Counted from the stretch's first letter, positions 27,002 to 35,753 are shown. The stretch is 64,000 bases of DNA from Polynucleobacter bastaniensis (GCF_018882205.1 NZ_JACVOU010000004.1:62001-126000), one strand, 5' to 3'. A program made the numbers and translations. Notes: a model not told the origin generated them from the sequence alone.

Positions 27002-27321
27002 TGGAAGTGAAGGCGGTTATTCGCCCAAATAAGTTAGCTGCTCTCAGAACAGCGTTGCTAGAAACCCCAGGTTTTCCAGGGATGACTGTGACTAAGGTTG
27101 AAGGCTGTAGCGCTCCTAATCGAACCGCCAAATTCAATATTAAAGATGAGTTAACTGACTACTCGGCAAAAGTGAAGATTGAAATCGTCTGTAACGATGA
27201 GATTGCAGAAGTCCTGATGGACCGTATCGTCACTATTTGCCAAACAGGTCAGGTAGGGGACGGTGTGGTTTGGTGTACTGAAGTTCCGAAGGCTTTCTTC
27301 ATCTCTAAAACTTCTGTATAG
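26998..27321 (+). CDS. PII-like protein of a metal-efflux operon
   Basis: A 107-residue protein with a PII/GlnB-type ferredoxin-like fold: MEVKAVIRPNKLAALRTALLE (the first beta-alpha with K-A-x-I-R-P-x-K-L), GMTVTKVEGCS, and KVKIEIVCNDEIAEVLMDRIV followed by GQVGDGVVWCTEV, the PII signature loop (G-x-x-G-D-G-x-I/V). Such variants (PII-NG group) are known beside heavy-metal RND pumps. The T-loop lacks the uridylylated tyrosine context of GlnB. It probably senses a nucleotide, metal or small ligand and modulates the pump; mechanism unknown. It begins within the end of czcA. Confidence 0.85.
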   Translation: MMEVKAVIRPNKLAALRTALLETPGFPGMTVTKVEGCSAPNRTAKFNIKDELTDYSAKVKIEIVCNDEIAEVLMDRIVTICQTGQVGDGVVWCTEVPKAFFISKTSV

Positions 27322-27395
27322 CTATCCCCTTCAATTCTTCGGTATGATGTTTTGGGTAAGTTGCTCAATTATTACCAATCATCTTGGAGATTGTT

Positions 27396-27794
27396 TTGAA
27401 AAATATCATCGATCGTATTGATCACATTGTTCTGACTGTGACTGATATTGAGCTCACGACTCAGTGGTATGAAAAAGCATTGGGTTTTGAGCGCGAGTTC
27501 TTTACCGGCCCTGAAGGGCAGCCACGGTATTCATTGCGTTTCGGGCAGTTAAAAATCAATCTTCAGGATAAAAATACTGAAACACCTACCAAGGCTAAAG
27601 TACCCACGATTGGTTCGGGAGACTTTTGTTTAATTGCAGTAATTCCCTTGGATGACTTTATCGCGCATCTTCAGAAGCAGGGCGTTGCTATTGATGTTGG
27701 GCCTGTACCAAGACGAGGTGCTCTTGGACCCATTCGTTCGGTCTACTTGCGTGACCCAGACAATAATCTCGTAGAGGTTGCTGAGTACGTCTAG
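27396..27794 (+). CDS. VOC family protein (glyoxalase/dioxygenase superfamily)
   Basis: A 132-residue vicinal-oxygen-chelate protein. The two beta-alpha-beta3 modules are seen as IDRIDHIVLTVTDIELTTQWYEK with metal-ligand His near residue 9, RYSLRFGQLKINL, and VYLRDPDNNLVEVAEYV with the C-terminal Glu. The specific substrate is unknown; the family includes glyoxalase I and fosfomycin-resistance enzymes, and this version resembles the small virulence-linked YaeR-like type. The TTG at 27396 is chosen since GGAGA lies five bases upstream. It converges with the HAD gene with overlapping ends. Confidence 0.88.
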   Translation: MKNIIDRIDHIVLTVTDIELTTQWYEKALGFEREFFTGPEGQPRYSLRFGQLKINLQDKNTETPTKAKVPTIGSGDFCLIAVIPLDDFIAHLQKQGVAIDVGPVPRRGALGPIRSVYLRDPDNNLVEVAEYV

Positions 27795-28510
27795 TGTTGA
27801 TCTGGATCCGATACGCCTAACTGGCGAGCAAGATCCAGAAAATCTTTTGCATGGTAGTTGGTAAATTGCTCGACATGCAGATCATTGCGCAAATGATTTT
27901 TACCAAACTCTAGTGGGCGCTCAATAAAGGCTGTTTGTAACCCACAGGCATGGGCAGCCTCTAGATCATCCTTATGCGCTGCTACCAACATGACTTCCTC
28001 AGCTGCAAGATTGAAGATGTCTGCTACACCCAAATAGGTTTCGGGATCTGGTTTGTAGTGACGGAAAACTTCAGCTGAAAGAATTAAGTCCCAAGGCAAG
28101 CCTGCGTTTTTTGCCATATTAGCTAATAAGCCCATATTGCCATTTGAGAGAGTGACGATCGTGAACTGACTTTTCAGCTTGTGCAGACCCTCGACAGCCT
28201 CTGGCCAGGGATTGAGTCTATGCCAAACGAGATTGAGATCTTGTATTTGACTTTCAGATAAAGAGTGGACTTTAAATGTCTTGAGAACATCAATCAGGAT
28301 CATGTGATGGAGATCATCAATTTTGGTCCAAGGCAATTCACCAGACCGTACCCGAGCCATAGCTGGCCTGTAACCTTGCCGCCATGCAGTAGCAAAGGCA
28401 TCGGGATCAGCCACAAGCCCCAGTCGAGTGACCTCAGCGGCTATGGAGCCATGCCAGTCGACTACCGTGCCAAATACATCAAATGCCAGTACCTTAGGAG
28501 CTTTATTCAT
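27791..28510 (-). CDS. Haloacid dehalogenase type II, HAD superfamily
   Basis: A 239-residue HAD hydrolase. Motif I is FDVFGTVVDWHGS with the nucleophile Asp10, matching (S)-2-haloacid dehalogenases (FDxYGTLxD). Motif II is TLSNGN with the Ser/Asn, motif III is the Lys in HYKPDPETY, and motif IV is VAAHKDDLEAAHACG. The aromatic and arginine residues that confer dehalogenase activity (RQGYRPAM) are partly present. The substrate could be a 2-haloacid or a phosphate ester. The stop overlaps that of the VOC gene by 4 bases. Confidence 0.85.
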   Translation of the reverse strand: MNKAPKVLAFDVFGTVVDWHGSIAAEVTRLGLVADPDAFATAWRQGYRPAMARVRSGELPWTKIDDLHHMILIDVLKTFKVHSLSESQIQDLNLVWHRLNPWPEAVEGLHKLKSQFTIVTLSNGNMGLLANMAKNAGLPWDLILSAEVFRHYKPDPETYLGVADIFNLAAEEVMLVAAHKDDLEAAHACGLQTAFIERPLEFGKNHLRNDLHVEQFTNYHAKDFLDLARQLGVSDPDQH

Positions 28511-28631
28511 GAAGGGGATTCTTGCTTGCTATGGGGCTTTTGTCAAACAAGGGGCTCAAACAGAAATGGCTGGGAGTTGATAAAATGCCCAATGCCCTTA
28601 AAGGGGTCATTGCATCTAACAAGGATTGAAT

Positions 28632-31532
28632 ATGGGTAGTATTTCTCAGTGGGAGCAGCTCAACGTTGAGCTCACGGCAGCTCTTGGAAGCTCCGTTCAT
28701 TTTGATACGGCTCATCAGGCGGTTTACGCATCAGAAGCTTCTAATTACCGTCAAATTCCGATTGGGGTTGTTACCCCGAAAAATACCGAAGAATTTGTCA
28801 AAGGCATCGAGATTTGTCATCGTAATAAGGCTCCAGTGCTCATGCGTGGCGCTGGTACCTCCATGAATGGCCAGACGGTCAATAATGCGGTGGTCTTTGA
28901 TATCTCAAAGTATTGCAACCATATTCTTTCCTTAGACCCTGCGGCCGGTAATGCGCTTGTTGAACCCGGAGTCATTTGTGATTCACTGCGTGATGCGGCT
29001 GAGCTACATGGCTTAACTTTTGCGCCAGATCCTTCTACGCATAGCCGTTGTACCTTAGGTGGTATGGTTGCCAATAACTCTTGTGGCGCCCATTCGGTGA
29101 TGGCCGGCAAGACACTAGAAAATACCGAAGCTCTGGAAATTCTGACTTATGACGGTGAGCGTTTTTGGGTTGGTCCAACATCTGATCAAGAATTGCAAGA
29201 CATCATTGCTGCTGGTGGGCGAAAGGGTCAGATCTATCAAGACTTGCTGACTTTACGTGATCGCTATGCTGATCTCATTCGTGCGCGCTTCCCAAATATT
29301 AAGCGTCGCGTCTCTGGTTACAACTTAGACCAACTCTTACCGGAAAATGGATTTAACGTTGCCAAGGCTTTGGTCGGGACCGAGGGAACCTGTGCATTAA
29401 CACTCGCCGCTAAGGTGAGATTAGTGAAGAGTCCCGCTAAGCGCGTGGTTCTGGTACTTGGCTTTGAAGATATTTATGTAGCAGGTGATGCTGTACCCGA
29501 GTACCAATCTTTTAATCCTATTGCAATCGAAGGTTTGGATTACAAAATTATCCGCGGCTTGCAAGAGCGTAACTTAGCAAAGGCGGAGATCGACTTATTG
29601 CCAGCTGGAAATGCTTGGGTAGTTGTGGAGTTCGGTGATGATACCGTTGAGGGCGCTGTTGCTCAGGCTGAAAAGGCACAGGAGTATTTCAAAGCAAGAA
29701 CTAAGGGTCCAATACCATCAACTTGGTTAGAGTCCGATCCATTAGTACAAAAGCGTATCTGGTCGATTCGTGAAAATGGTGCATCTGCCACCCATTTATC
29801 GATTGATCCAAACTCCCCCGACCCGGTAGTGGGATGGGAAGATGCTGCAGTTGATCCAGCGCGTTTAGGTGAGTACTTGCGGGCTTTCCAGAAATTAGTG
29901 GACTCTTACGAGTATGAAACTTCGCTCTACGGACACTTTGGGGATGGGTGTATTCATGCGCGTATTACTTTTAACTTCCGATCTGTAGAAGGCGTTGCCA
30001 AATTTAGATCTTTTATTCGCGACGCAGCAACCTTGGTGGTTGCATTTGGCGGTTCGCTCACGGGCGAGCATGGTGATGGTCAGGCCAGAGCAGAATTCCT
30101 CCCCATCATGTTTGGTGAAGAGTTAATGGGCGCGATGCATGAGTTCAAGCGCATCTGGGATCCTCAAAACAAACTCAATCCTGGCAAAGTAGTTCACCCT
30201 TACCGTGTAGATGAGAATCTGCGCATGGGCCCAGAATACAAAATTGTTAATATCAAGACGCGTCTGAATTTCTTGAGTCAAGAGGGCAATGGCTTCCAGA
30301 GAGCCGTTGAACGTTGTGTTGGTATGGGTAAGTGCCGTAGTGAAAAAGTAGGCACGATGTGCCCAAGTTATCGAGCTACAAAAGAAGAGCGTTTCTCCAC
30401 TCGTGGACGTTCACGACTCTTTTGGGAAATGATCCAAGGCGAAGTCATTCAAGATGGTTGGGAAAGTAAGGAGCTTAAAGAGGCTCTCGATACCTGTCTT
30501 TCTTGTAAAGGCTGCAAGAGTGACTGTCCTGCCCACGTTGACATGGCCTCCTATAAGGCTGAGTTCTTGTCTCACTATCACGAGAATAATAGTAGGCCTC
30601 GTCAAGCTTTGACCATGGGTCGCATTGGAGATTGGGCGCCATTGGCAAGTAAGTTCTCATGGCTGATGAATGGCGTCATGCAAACCCCCGTAATCTCTAG
30701 TCTCGCAAAATGGGTTGGTGGCATTGCGCAAGAGCGTAGCCTGCCCAAGTTTGCAAGCCAGTCATTTAGAAAGCAATTTAAGCCATCCAAGAATGTCAGT
30801 ATTGGTCAGAAGAAAGTCATTCTTTGGGTAGATACATTCTGTGAGCATTTTCATCCAGAGGTTGCAAGTGCAGCAGTGGAAGTGCTTGCTCATGCAGGCT
30901 TTGAAGCGACCCTACCTAAAACGCCTTTATGTTGTGGCCGCCCTTTGTATGATTTTGGTTTTCTAGATCTTGCCAAGCAGAAGCTAGAGAAAATTCTGGA
31001 TACGATCGGAAGCGAGATTAATGAAAATCCTAATTCTCCTATCGCAGTAGTCGGTCTTGAGCCAGGCTGTATGTCGGTATTTAAAGATGAATTGTTGAAG
31101 TTTTTCCCGAACGATCCTAGGGCAACGCTTTTAGCATCGAGCAGTTATTTGTTAGGAGATTTCTTGCATGAGCAAGGCTATACCCCACCGCAGCTAGACT
31201 GCAATGTCCTAGTTCACTCACATTGCCATCAGAAATCACTATTTGGTACTAAAGGTGATGTAGCGCTCCTGGCGGCTTTGGGTGCTAAAGCAAACTTCAT
31301 TGATAGTGGTTGCTGCGGTATGGCAGGTTCATTTGGATTTAATCCAGAGCATGTCGGCATATCCAAAGCGGTTGGCGAGCTCGTTTTGTTGCCAGCAATT
31401 CGGGCTGCAGAGCCAGAGACCATCATTCTGACCAATGGCTTTAGCTGTAGAGAGCAGATTGAGCAAGAGACAGGTCGCAAGGTAAAGCACTTAGCGGAGT
31501 TACTGCAGATGGCACATCAATCTGAAATATAG
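28632..31532 (+). CDS. FAD-linked oxidase fused to Fe-S/CCG subunit (glycolate or D-lactate dehydrogenase type)
   Basis: A 966-residue cytosolic or membrane-associated flavo-iron-sulfur enzyme oxidising a 2-hydroxyacid such as D-lactate or glycolate. The N-terminal half has the FAD-binding fold (GVVTPKNTEEFVKGIEICHR, MRGAGTSMNGQ, VEPGVICDSL, PDPSTHSRCTLGGMVANNSC, and the C-terminal HFGDGCIHARI and LTGEHGDGQARAEFL). The C-terminal half has two ferredoxin-like clusters (CVGMGKCRSEKVGTMCPSY; CLSCKGCKSDCPAHV) and two CCG domains (CCGRPLYDFGF; CCGMAGSFGF). This is a GlcD-GlcF type fusion. The ATG at 28632 follows AAGGA by seven bases. Confidence 0.9.
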   Translation: MGSISQWEQLNVELTAALGSSVHFDTAHQAVYASEASNYRQIPIGVVTPKNTEEFVKGIEICHRNKAPVLMRGAGTSMNGQTVNNAVVFDISKYCNHILSLDPAAGNALVEPGVICDSLRDAAELHGLTFAPDPSTHSRCTLGGMVANNSCGAHSVMAGKTLENTEALEILTYDGERFWVGPTSDQELQDIIAAGGRKGQIYQDLLTLRDRYADLIRARFPNIKRRVSGYNLDQLLPENGFNVAKALVGTEGTCALTLAAKVRLVKSPAKRVVLVLGFEDIYVAGDAVPEYQSFNPIAIEGLDYKIIRGLQERNLAKAEIDLLPAGNAWVVVEFGDDTVEGAVAQAEKAQEYFKARTKGPIPSTWLESDPLVQKRIWSIRENGASATHLSIDPNSPDPVVGWEDAAVDPARLGEYLRAFQKLVDSYEYETSLYGHFGDGCIHARITFNFRSVEGVAKFRSFIRDAATLVVAFGGSLTGEHGDGQARAEFLPIMFGEELMGAMHEFKRIWDPQNKLNPGKVVHPYRVDENLRMGPEYKIVNIKTRLNFLSQEGNGFQRAVERCVGMGKCRSEKVGTMCPSYRATKEERFSTRGRSRLFWEMIQGEVIQDGWESKELKEALDTCLSCKGCKSDCPAHVDMASYKAEFLSHYHENNSRPRQALTMGRIGDWAPLASKFSWLMNGVMQTPVISSLAKWVGGIAQERSLPKFASQSFRKQFKPSKNVSIGQKKVILWVDTFCEHFHPEVASAAVEVLAHAGFEATLPKTPLCCGRPLYDFGFLDLAKQKLEKILDTIGSEINENPNSPIAVVGLEPGCMSVFKDELLKFFPNDPRATLLASSSYLLGDFLHEQGYTPPQLDCNVLVHSHCHQKSLFGTKGDVALLAALGAKANFIDSGCCGMAGSFGFNPEHVGISKAVGELVLLPAIRAAEPETIILTNGFSCREQIEQETGRKVKHLAELLQMAHQSEI

Positions 31533-31695
31533 TTAGTAGTCACTCACTACTGAGCACTCCTCAACCCCAATAATTATCAAGACCATGATTAAAATTCCCT
31601 AAAGATAGTCTAGTTAAAGATAGAATAGTCGTCCGGCGGGAATATTGGAGTAAGCAGCTTATTGCGTAATTGCATGATAGTTAAAGGAATGAACA

Positions 31696-32145
31696 ATGAT
31701 CTTCAAAAAATCACAGTCTATTAAGTTTCTACAGCCCACAATGGAGTCCTTTGAAACAATCGTGGGGCCAGCAACGGAGGTTCATGGGCGAATTGTTGCG
31801 AATGAAAGTTTACGCATTGATGGTCGCGTTGTTGGGAATATAGAATCACGCCAAGGAAAAAACGTGAGCATTGCTCTTGGACGCACTGGTGTGGTGCAAG
31901 GCGATATCAATGCTTTTAGGGTGCTAGTTGCAGGACGAGTTGAGGGTAATATTTATGCCACTGAGCGCGTGGAGTTACATGAGGGGGCGGAAGTGCGCGG
32001 AGATATTACTTATGGCCAGCTGGGAATTGAGCATGGTGCCAAGTTAAACGGTTTGATGATTTCCAAAAGTAGCGATGAACCAGAGGGAGCAACTGATTCA
32101 ACCGCAATTTTCCAAGCAAATTGGAACAAAATTAAAAGTCAATAA
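31696..32145 (+). CDS. Bactofilin A
   Basis: A 149-residue polymer-forming cytoskeletal protein. The central bactofilin beta-helix (about residues 18-125) shows the repeated hydrophobic/glycine ladder: GPATEVHGRIVANESLRIDG, VVGNIES, VVQGDINAFRVLVAGRVEGN, EVRGDITYGQLGIEHGAKLNG. It would assemble into nucleotide-independent filaments at the membrane and help place cell-wall or flagellar machinery. AAAGGA precedes the ATG. It is the first of three bactofilins here. Confidence 0.9.
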   Translation: MIFKKSQSIKFLQPTMESFETIVGPATEVHGRIVANESLRIDGRVVGNIESRQGKNVSIALGRTGVVQGDINAFRVLVAGRVEGNIYATERVELHEGAEVRGDITYGQLGIEHGAKLNGLMISKSSDEPEGATDSTAIFQANWNKIKSQ

Positions 32146-32230
32146 TTTATTATTAATGTGTGAATGATCAGTTGTGCAAGATAGATCAATTCAATTTATT
32201 GCTCATGCGATTGCCTGATCATGGGGCAAA

Positions 32231-32258
32231 AAAATACCTCTATCTGTAGAGGTATTTT
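32231..32258. terminator. Bidirectional intrinsic terminator between bactofilin genes
   Basis: Perfect 12-bp stem AAAATACCTCTA / TAGAGGTATTTT with loop TCTG. The convergent bactofilin genes on each side can both use it. Confidence 0.88.
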
Positions 32259-32273
32259 ATGTGTGTTGCATAT

Positions 32274-32678
32274 TTACTCAGTATCGCTAATCTCATCTTT
32301 TGGATGAATGTCAGTTTCACTAAAAGATTGCTTGGCTGAGGATATGGGGGCATCAATTAAGCGTAGCTCACCACTGAGCTTTGCTCCTTTTTCTACACTC
32401 ATTTCAGCATATTGAGTAAGACCAGTAATTTTTGCACTGGATCGAACGTTCAAATGATTCGTGACATTAAGGCCTTGGGTAACTTCACCACGAACTTCAA
32501 CAACTTCCGCGTTGATTCTTCCATTAACAATTCCTGAGGTGTCAACCAAGACTTCTTTGGTGTTCAATTCACCCTCTACAAGGCCTGCAACCACTGCCAT
32601 TTCTGGTACCTCAAAGGTGCCTCTGACAATTACCCCTTCGCCTACGAAAAGTGATCCTCTGGGATTGTTATCGGCCAT
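32274..32678 (-). CDS. Bactofilin B
   Basis: A 134-residue bactofilin. The repeated beta-helix rungs are VGEGVIVRGTFEVPEMAVVA, VEGELNTKEVLVDTSGIVNG, INAEVVEVRGEVTQGLNVTN, and KITGLTQYAEMSVEKGAKLSG. The N-terminus is short and lacks the usual membrane-binding hydrophobic tail. The C-terminal tail is acidic (TDIHPKDEISDTE). It is convergent with bactofilin A and in the same direction as the small membrane gene at 32783. It differs strongly from A and C, so it is not a recent duplicate. Confidence 0.85.
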   Translation of the reverse strand: MADNNPRGSLFVGEGVIVRGTFEVPEMAVVAGLVEGELNTKEVLVDTSGIVNGRINAEVVEVRGEVTQGLNVTNHLNVRSSAKITGLTQYAEMSVEKGAKLSGELRLIDAPISSAKQSFSETDIHPKDEISDTE

Positions 32679-32782
32679 GAATTTTCCTGAATAAGTAAGT
32701 ACACGCTAATGATATAACAATACTAACAACTTATGGAAAGGCGCAGAGGAGCGTCCCACTGTGTAAGCTATCGGAATAAAAG

Positions 32783-33130
32783 TTAATCTTTGGTACTTGT
32801 GGGGATAGATAGTTCCGCAAACTGATCCTTTAAATTCTTCAGGGTGAGGATTTTGCTCTCAATCAAGGGGAGCTGCGTCTGAAATGTTTGGATTTTCTGC
32901 TGGTAAATGAGTTCTAAATCATCCATCTCCTTGCGGGAAATGACCCCCCCCATTTGTTTTGCCATTTCTGGGTTAAAGCGGATTGCCACCCTAAAGCCAA
33001 AAAAATGGATACTCATGCCAATCAGAATAAACACGCTAAAGGATAAAAGCGCGATCTTAATAACAGTTTTACGGGTAATTTTTATCTGCTTCATGGATGA
33101 AGTAGACCCAGAAATCCAAATTAACTGCAT
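32783..33130 (-). CDS. Small single-span membrane protein with coiled coil
   Basis: A 115-residue protein with one hydrophobic segment at about residues 26-45 (IKIALLSFSVFILIGMSIHF) preceded by basic residues. It is followed by a helix-forming, Gln/Leu/Lys-rich region (KEMDDLELIYQQKIQTFQTQLPLIESKILTLK, quoted in parts: MDDLELIYQQ, LIESKILTLK) likely to be a periplasmic coiled coil. It resembles the N-terminal membrane and coiled-coil part of M23-type peptidases encoded beside bactofilins, but no peptidase domain follows. The ATG at 33130 is supported by AAGGG six bases upstream. Confidence 0.65.
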   Translation of the reverse strand: MQLIWISGSTSSMKQIKITRKTVIKIALLSFSVFILIGMSIHFFGFRVAIRFNPEMAKQMGGVISRKEMDDLELIYQQKIQTFQTQLPLIESKILTLKNLKDQFAELSIPTSTKD

Positions 33131-33323
33131 TTTTAACCCTTAAATTATCTTTAAAAGATTTTAACATTGGGATGTATTGAGTTTATTTCTTTTTAATAAG
33201 CTTATTTGAGGATAATTTGATAACATACTATTATTAAAAGTAATGCTGTTTTATAAAGAATATGGGATATCTTAGATTTTCAAGATGATTTGTGCGTTGC
33301 AATAATTTAATGGCGTTACATCA

Positions 33324-34358
33324 ATGCGGCCTCACAAGCACTATGCACAACTAGAAATTATTGGCTCTGTATTAAAAGATGCTAGAGAGAAAAAAAATCT
33401 AGCCAGGGCAGAGTTTGCCAACTTATGTTGTTTGTCCGCCAAAATGATTTTGGAGTTGGAAGAGGGTGGCATGAGCTCTTTTTACACTTTTGAAATTAAG
33501 GTCATCACTGCAAAGAAAGTTGGTAAATTTCTGGGGCTAGATGAATCATCTTATTTGATAGATCCTAGCGCCACGGAATCGATTGAAGAAACTTCGATTG
33601 AGCCTAGTGAAGCCCCAAAAATTTCTGCCTCTACAAAACATGAGGAAGTCAGAACTGATTCAGGTCCAAAGAATCTTCCGTCAAGAAACGAGACCATATC
33701 ATCCTCAGAGCTTGCAAGCCCTCAGGTTCTGAATCTGGAAGAGTCGCTGAATCAGATTAATAAAGAACATGGGTTTAAGTTAGGTACTACTGGGGCTAGT
33801 GCCGTATCAATCAGAGTGATGACAATCCTGTTTGGTTTTTTAGTACTGACGGGCGCTATTTATGGGTTAAATGATCGATTCAACATCATCACTCTAGCTG
33901 TTGGATTAGTGAAACCCCCGCAAAAAGCCATCGTAGTAAATGAAACTCAGGATTTAAAAGCTGATGAAGACTTAGCTCTCAAGCCCGAGAGTTCTGATAC
34001 TGTAGCTAAATCGCCAGAAACTCAGCCAGCTCAAGCGCTTCAAACTACTCCTAGTGAGCAATGTCCTTATAAACAAGAGGCGCAATTGCCCAGTTATCAG
34101 TCGCCCAACCCCTCTAAACGGGGAGATACTGTGAATATCAAATCGCTAATTAAGCAAGCCATTTGTGTTGTAGATAATTCTGGGAAACAAACCGTCGTTA
34201 ATCTAGAGTCAAATGCCTCTTACGCATTTCGAGGCACCTCTCCATTTGTGGTGATTACTCAGGATTTAGATAGTGTTGAAATGTATTTTCAGGGTTGGAG
34301 AGTGCGCTCACCAAGCGCAGGCGCAAAGCAGATTAAATTACTGGAAGTTTCCCTGTAA
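33324..34358 (+). CDS. RodZ-like HTH membrane protein
   Basis: A 344-residue protein with the RodZ layout. The N-terminal helix-turn-helix (about 10-70) reads IGSVLKDAREKKNLARAEFA and LELEEGGMSSFYTFEIKVIT. A disordered acidic linker follows, then a transmembrane segment at about 164-182 (IRVMTILFGFLVLTGAIYG). A second linker leads to a C-terminal beta-rich domain like DUF4115 (TVVNLESNASYAFRG, PFVVITQDLDSVEMYFQGW). RodZ links MreB to the cell wall. Here the gene stands between two bactofilin genes, so it may instead couple to bactofilin filaments. No clear ribosome-binding site. Confidence 0.75.
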   Translation: MRPHKHYAQLEIIGSVLKDAREKKNLARAEFANLCCLSAKMILELEEGGMSSFYTFEIKVITAKKVGKFLGLDESSYLIDPSATESIEETSIEPSEAPKISASTKHEEVRTDSGPKNLPSRNETISSSELASPQVLNLEESLNQINKEHGFKLGTTGASAVSIRVMTILFGFLVLTGAIYGLNDRFNIITLAVGLVKPPQKAIVVNETQDLKADEDLALKPESSDTVAKSPETQPAQALQTTPSEQCPYKQEAQLPSYQSPNPSKRGDTVNIKSLIKQAICVVDNSGKQTVVNLESNASYAFRGTSPFVVITQDLDSVEMYFQGWRVRSPSAGAKQIKLLEVSL

Positions 34359-34398
34359 AGTTTCCACAGGTTAAAAGAAACAAAATTAAGGTTTGTAA

Positions 34399-34866
34399 AT
34401 GTTTGAATTTTCTAAAAAAAGTAATCCTAATACAGACACTCAACTGACGTATTTAACTACAGTTGGGGCCGGTTCCATTATGAAGGGTGACTTTATTCAT
34501 AGTGGAAACATGCTTTTGTTAGGGCATTTAATTGGCGATATTTCCCAGATTGAAGAAGAGGGCTCTGGTAATGGCCATACCGCTGTAATCGGATCAACTG
34601 GATTCTTATTAGGGAATATTTACAGCCCACATGCAATCATTATTGGAAGAATCGAGGGTTCGGTTTTTGCAAAAGGACGCGTTGAAATTTATCCTGGAGC
34701 AGTAGTCATTGGGGATGTTACCTATGCGCAGATTAATGTGCACCCAGACGCTAAGGTCAACGGTAATCTCAGATGTTTATTGCCAGATGCGGTTGAGCAA
34801 AAAAATCTCTCTTTGAGTGATGAAGAGGTTCCGAGTAATGTTGTTCTATTAGCTAAAGCAGAGTGA
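34399..34866 (+). CDS. Bactofilin C
   Basis: A 155-residue bactofilin. The beta-helix rungs include GAGSIMKGDFIHSGNMLLLG, HLIGDISQ, TAVIGSTGFLLGNIYSPHAI, GSVFAKGRVEIYPGAVVIG and VTYAQINVHPDAKVNGNLR. It has an insert (QIEEEGSGNGH) between rungs not seen in A or B. It lies 40 bases after the RodZ-like gene with AAGG upstream of the ATG, so the two are probably co-transcribed. Confidence 0.87.
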   Translation: MFEFSKKSNPNTDTQLTYLTTVGAGSIMKGDFIHSGNMLLLGHLIGDISQIEEEGSGNGHTAVIGSTGFLLGNIYSPHAIIIGRIEGSVFAKGRVEIYPGAVVIGDVTYAQINVHPDAKVNGNLRCLLPDAVEQKNLSLSDEEVPSNVVLLAKAE

Positions 34867-34946
34867 TATCAAACATCAATAAGATATTTCGGTTGATGAT
34901 CTGCAGTCAGCAAGCTCGCTCATTAGTTTGAGGTGTTGACATAAGT

Positions 34947-35330
34947 ATGCCTACCCCAATAAAAATCCCTGCTCTCCTTCTAGGCCTCTTTGTTTTATTG
35001 CTAGCTTCAGGAGGGCTTTTTTACAGTTATTACACTCGGGATTTGCCTTAATGTAAGGACGAATACATACAAATATTGTTAAACCAAGAGATTCGGAATA
35101 ACGAGACTTTGATTCAAGAGTCACGCACACTAGCTTTTAATAATATTGCAGAAGTTTCGCATCGCAGTGGGGCGCGTATTTGTTCTACTAATTTACTCAC
35201 CAATCAAGGCACTTATTCTGTAGGCTATCTGGTAGTCAATCGAGGGATGGAGAACGATACAATCTGGCAGCGATTAACAGGACCTACAGATTATTCTGTC
35301 AAAATCGAATCTGTAAGGAAAACAGATTAA
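34947..35330 (+). pseudogene. Membrane-anchored small protein interrupted by an in-frame TAA
   Basis: From an ATG at 34947 the frame encodes 34 residues with one hydrophobic anchor (ALLLGLFVLLLASGGLF) and stops at TAA 35049-35051. The same frame then continues open for 92 codons (CKDEYIQILLNQEIRNNETL, then RSGARICSTNLLTNQG and GYLVVNRGMENDTIW) to 35330. Together they would form a typical signal-anchored 127-residue protein with a helical and a beta-rich part. So the gene appears split by a single stop. Alternatives are two genes (the second from a TTG at 35076), read-through, or a sequencing error. No family recognised. Confidence 0.55.
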
Positions 35331-35336
35331 AAATAG

Positions 35337-35711
35337 TTATTTGGGATAAGCAACGTTCTTCTGGAAATTCTCAGTGTTCCAGCTTTTACTTAAATCCCCT
35401 GTGGGGCCATACACCACAAATGTATATAAGATGCCGATGATTAATCCCGCAATTAAGCCTATTTTTATAATTGAGTAATCTCGTTTCTGCGGAACTGTTT
35501 TACTGATAGGGGATGGTTTATGTACAGTAAAAAATTCTGGGAATGCTGCCTCTAAGGTGGTGCGTGCATTTTTAATGTGCTGGTAAGCCTGTTCTTCACT
35601 CCCGCCTTGTTCTAAACCAAGCGCAGCATTTTCATAAGATTTGCTCGCAGAATCCAGAAGTTTTGCAATATGCGCATAGCTTTTTTGGCGATTGGTTGTA
35701 TCAGGTGTCAT
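35337..35711 (-). CDS. Small protein with one C-terminal membrane segment
   Basis: A 124-residue protein of unknown function. The N-terminal about 60 residues form a helical hairpin (YAHIAKLLDSASKSYENAAL and AYQHIKNARTTLEAAFPEFF). A basic stretch and a membrane segment at about residues 82-101 (IIKIGLIAGLIIGILYTFVV) follow, then a short tail. No ribosome-binding site stands out. It lies between other small membrane genes and may be part of an accessory patch. Confidence 0.6.
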   Translation of the reverse strand: MTPDTTNRQKSYAHIAKLLDSASKSYENAALGLEQGGSEEQAYQHIKNARTTLEAAFPEFFTVHKPSPISKTVPQKRDYSIIKIGLIAGLIIGILYTFVVYGPTGDLSKSWNTENFQKNVAYPK

Positions 35712-35753
35712 GACAAGGTTGTATTTTTTATCTCAATAGCTTATTGCTAAGGT

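Noticed and set aside
31535-31551. Hairpin AGTAGT-CACTC-ACTACT after the FAD/Fe-S gene as a terminator
   Set aside because: The stem is only six mostly A-T/G-C mixed pairs and no T tract follows.
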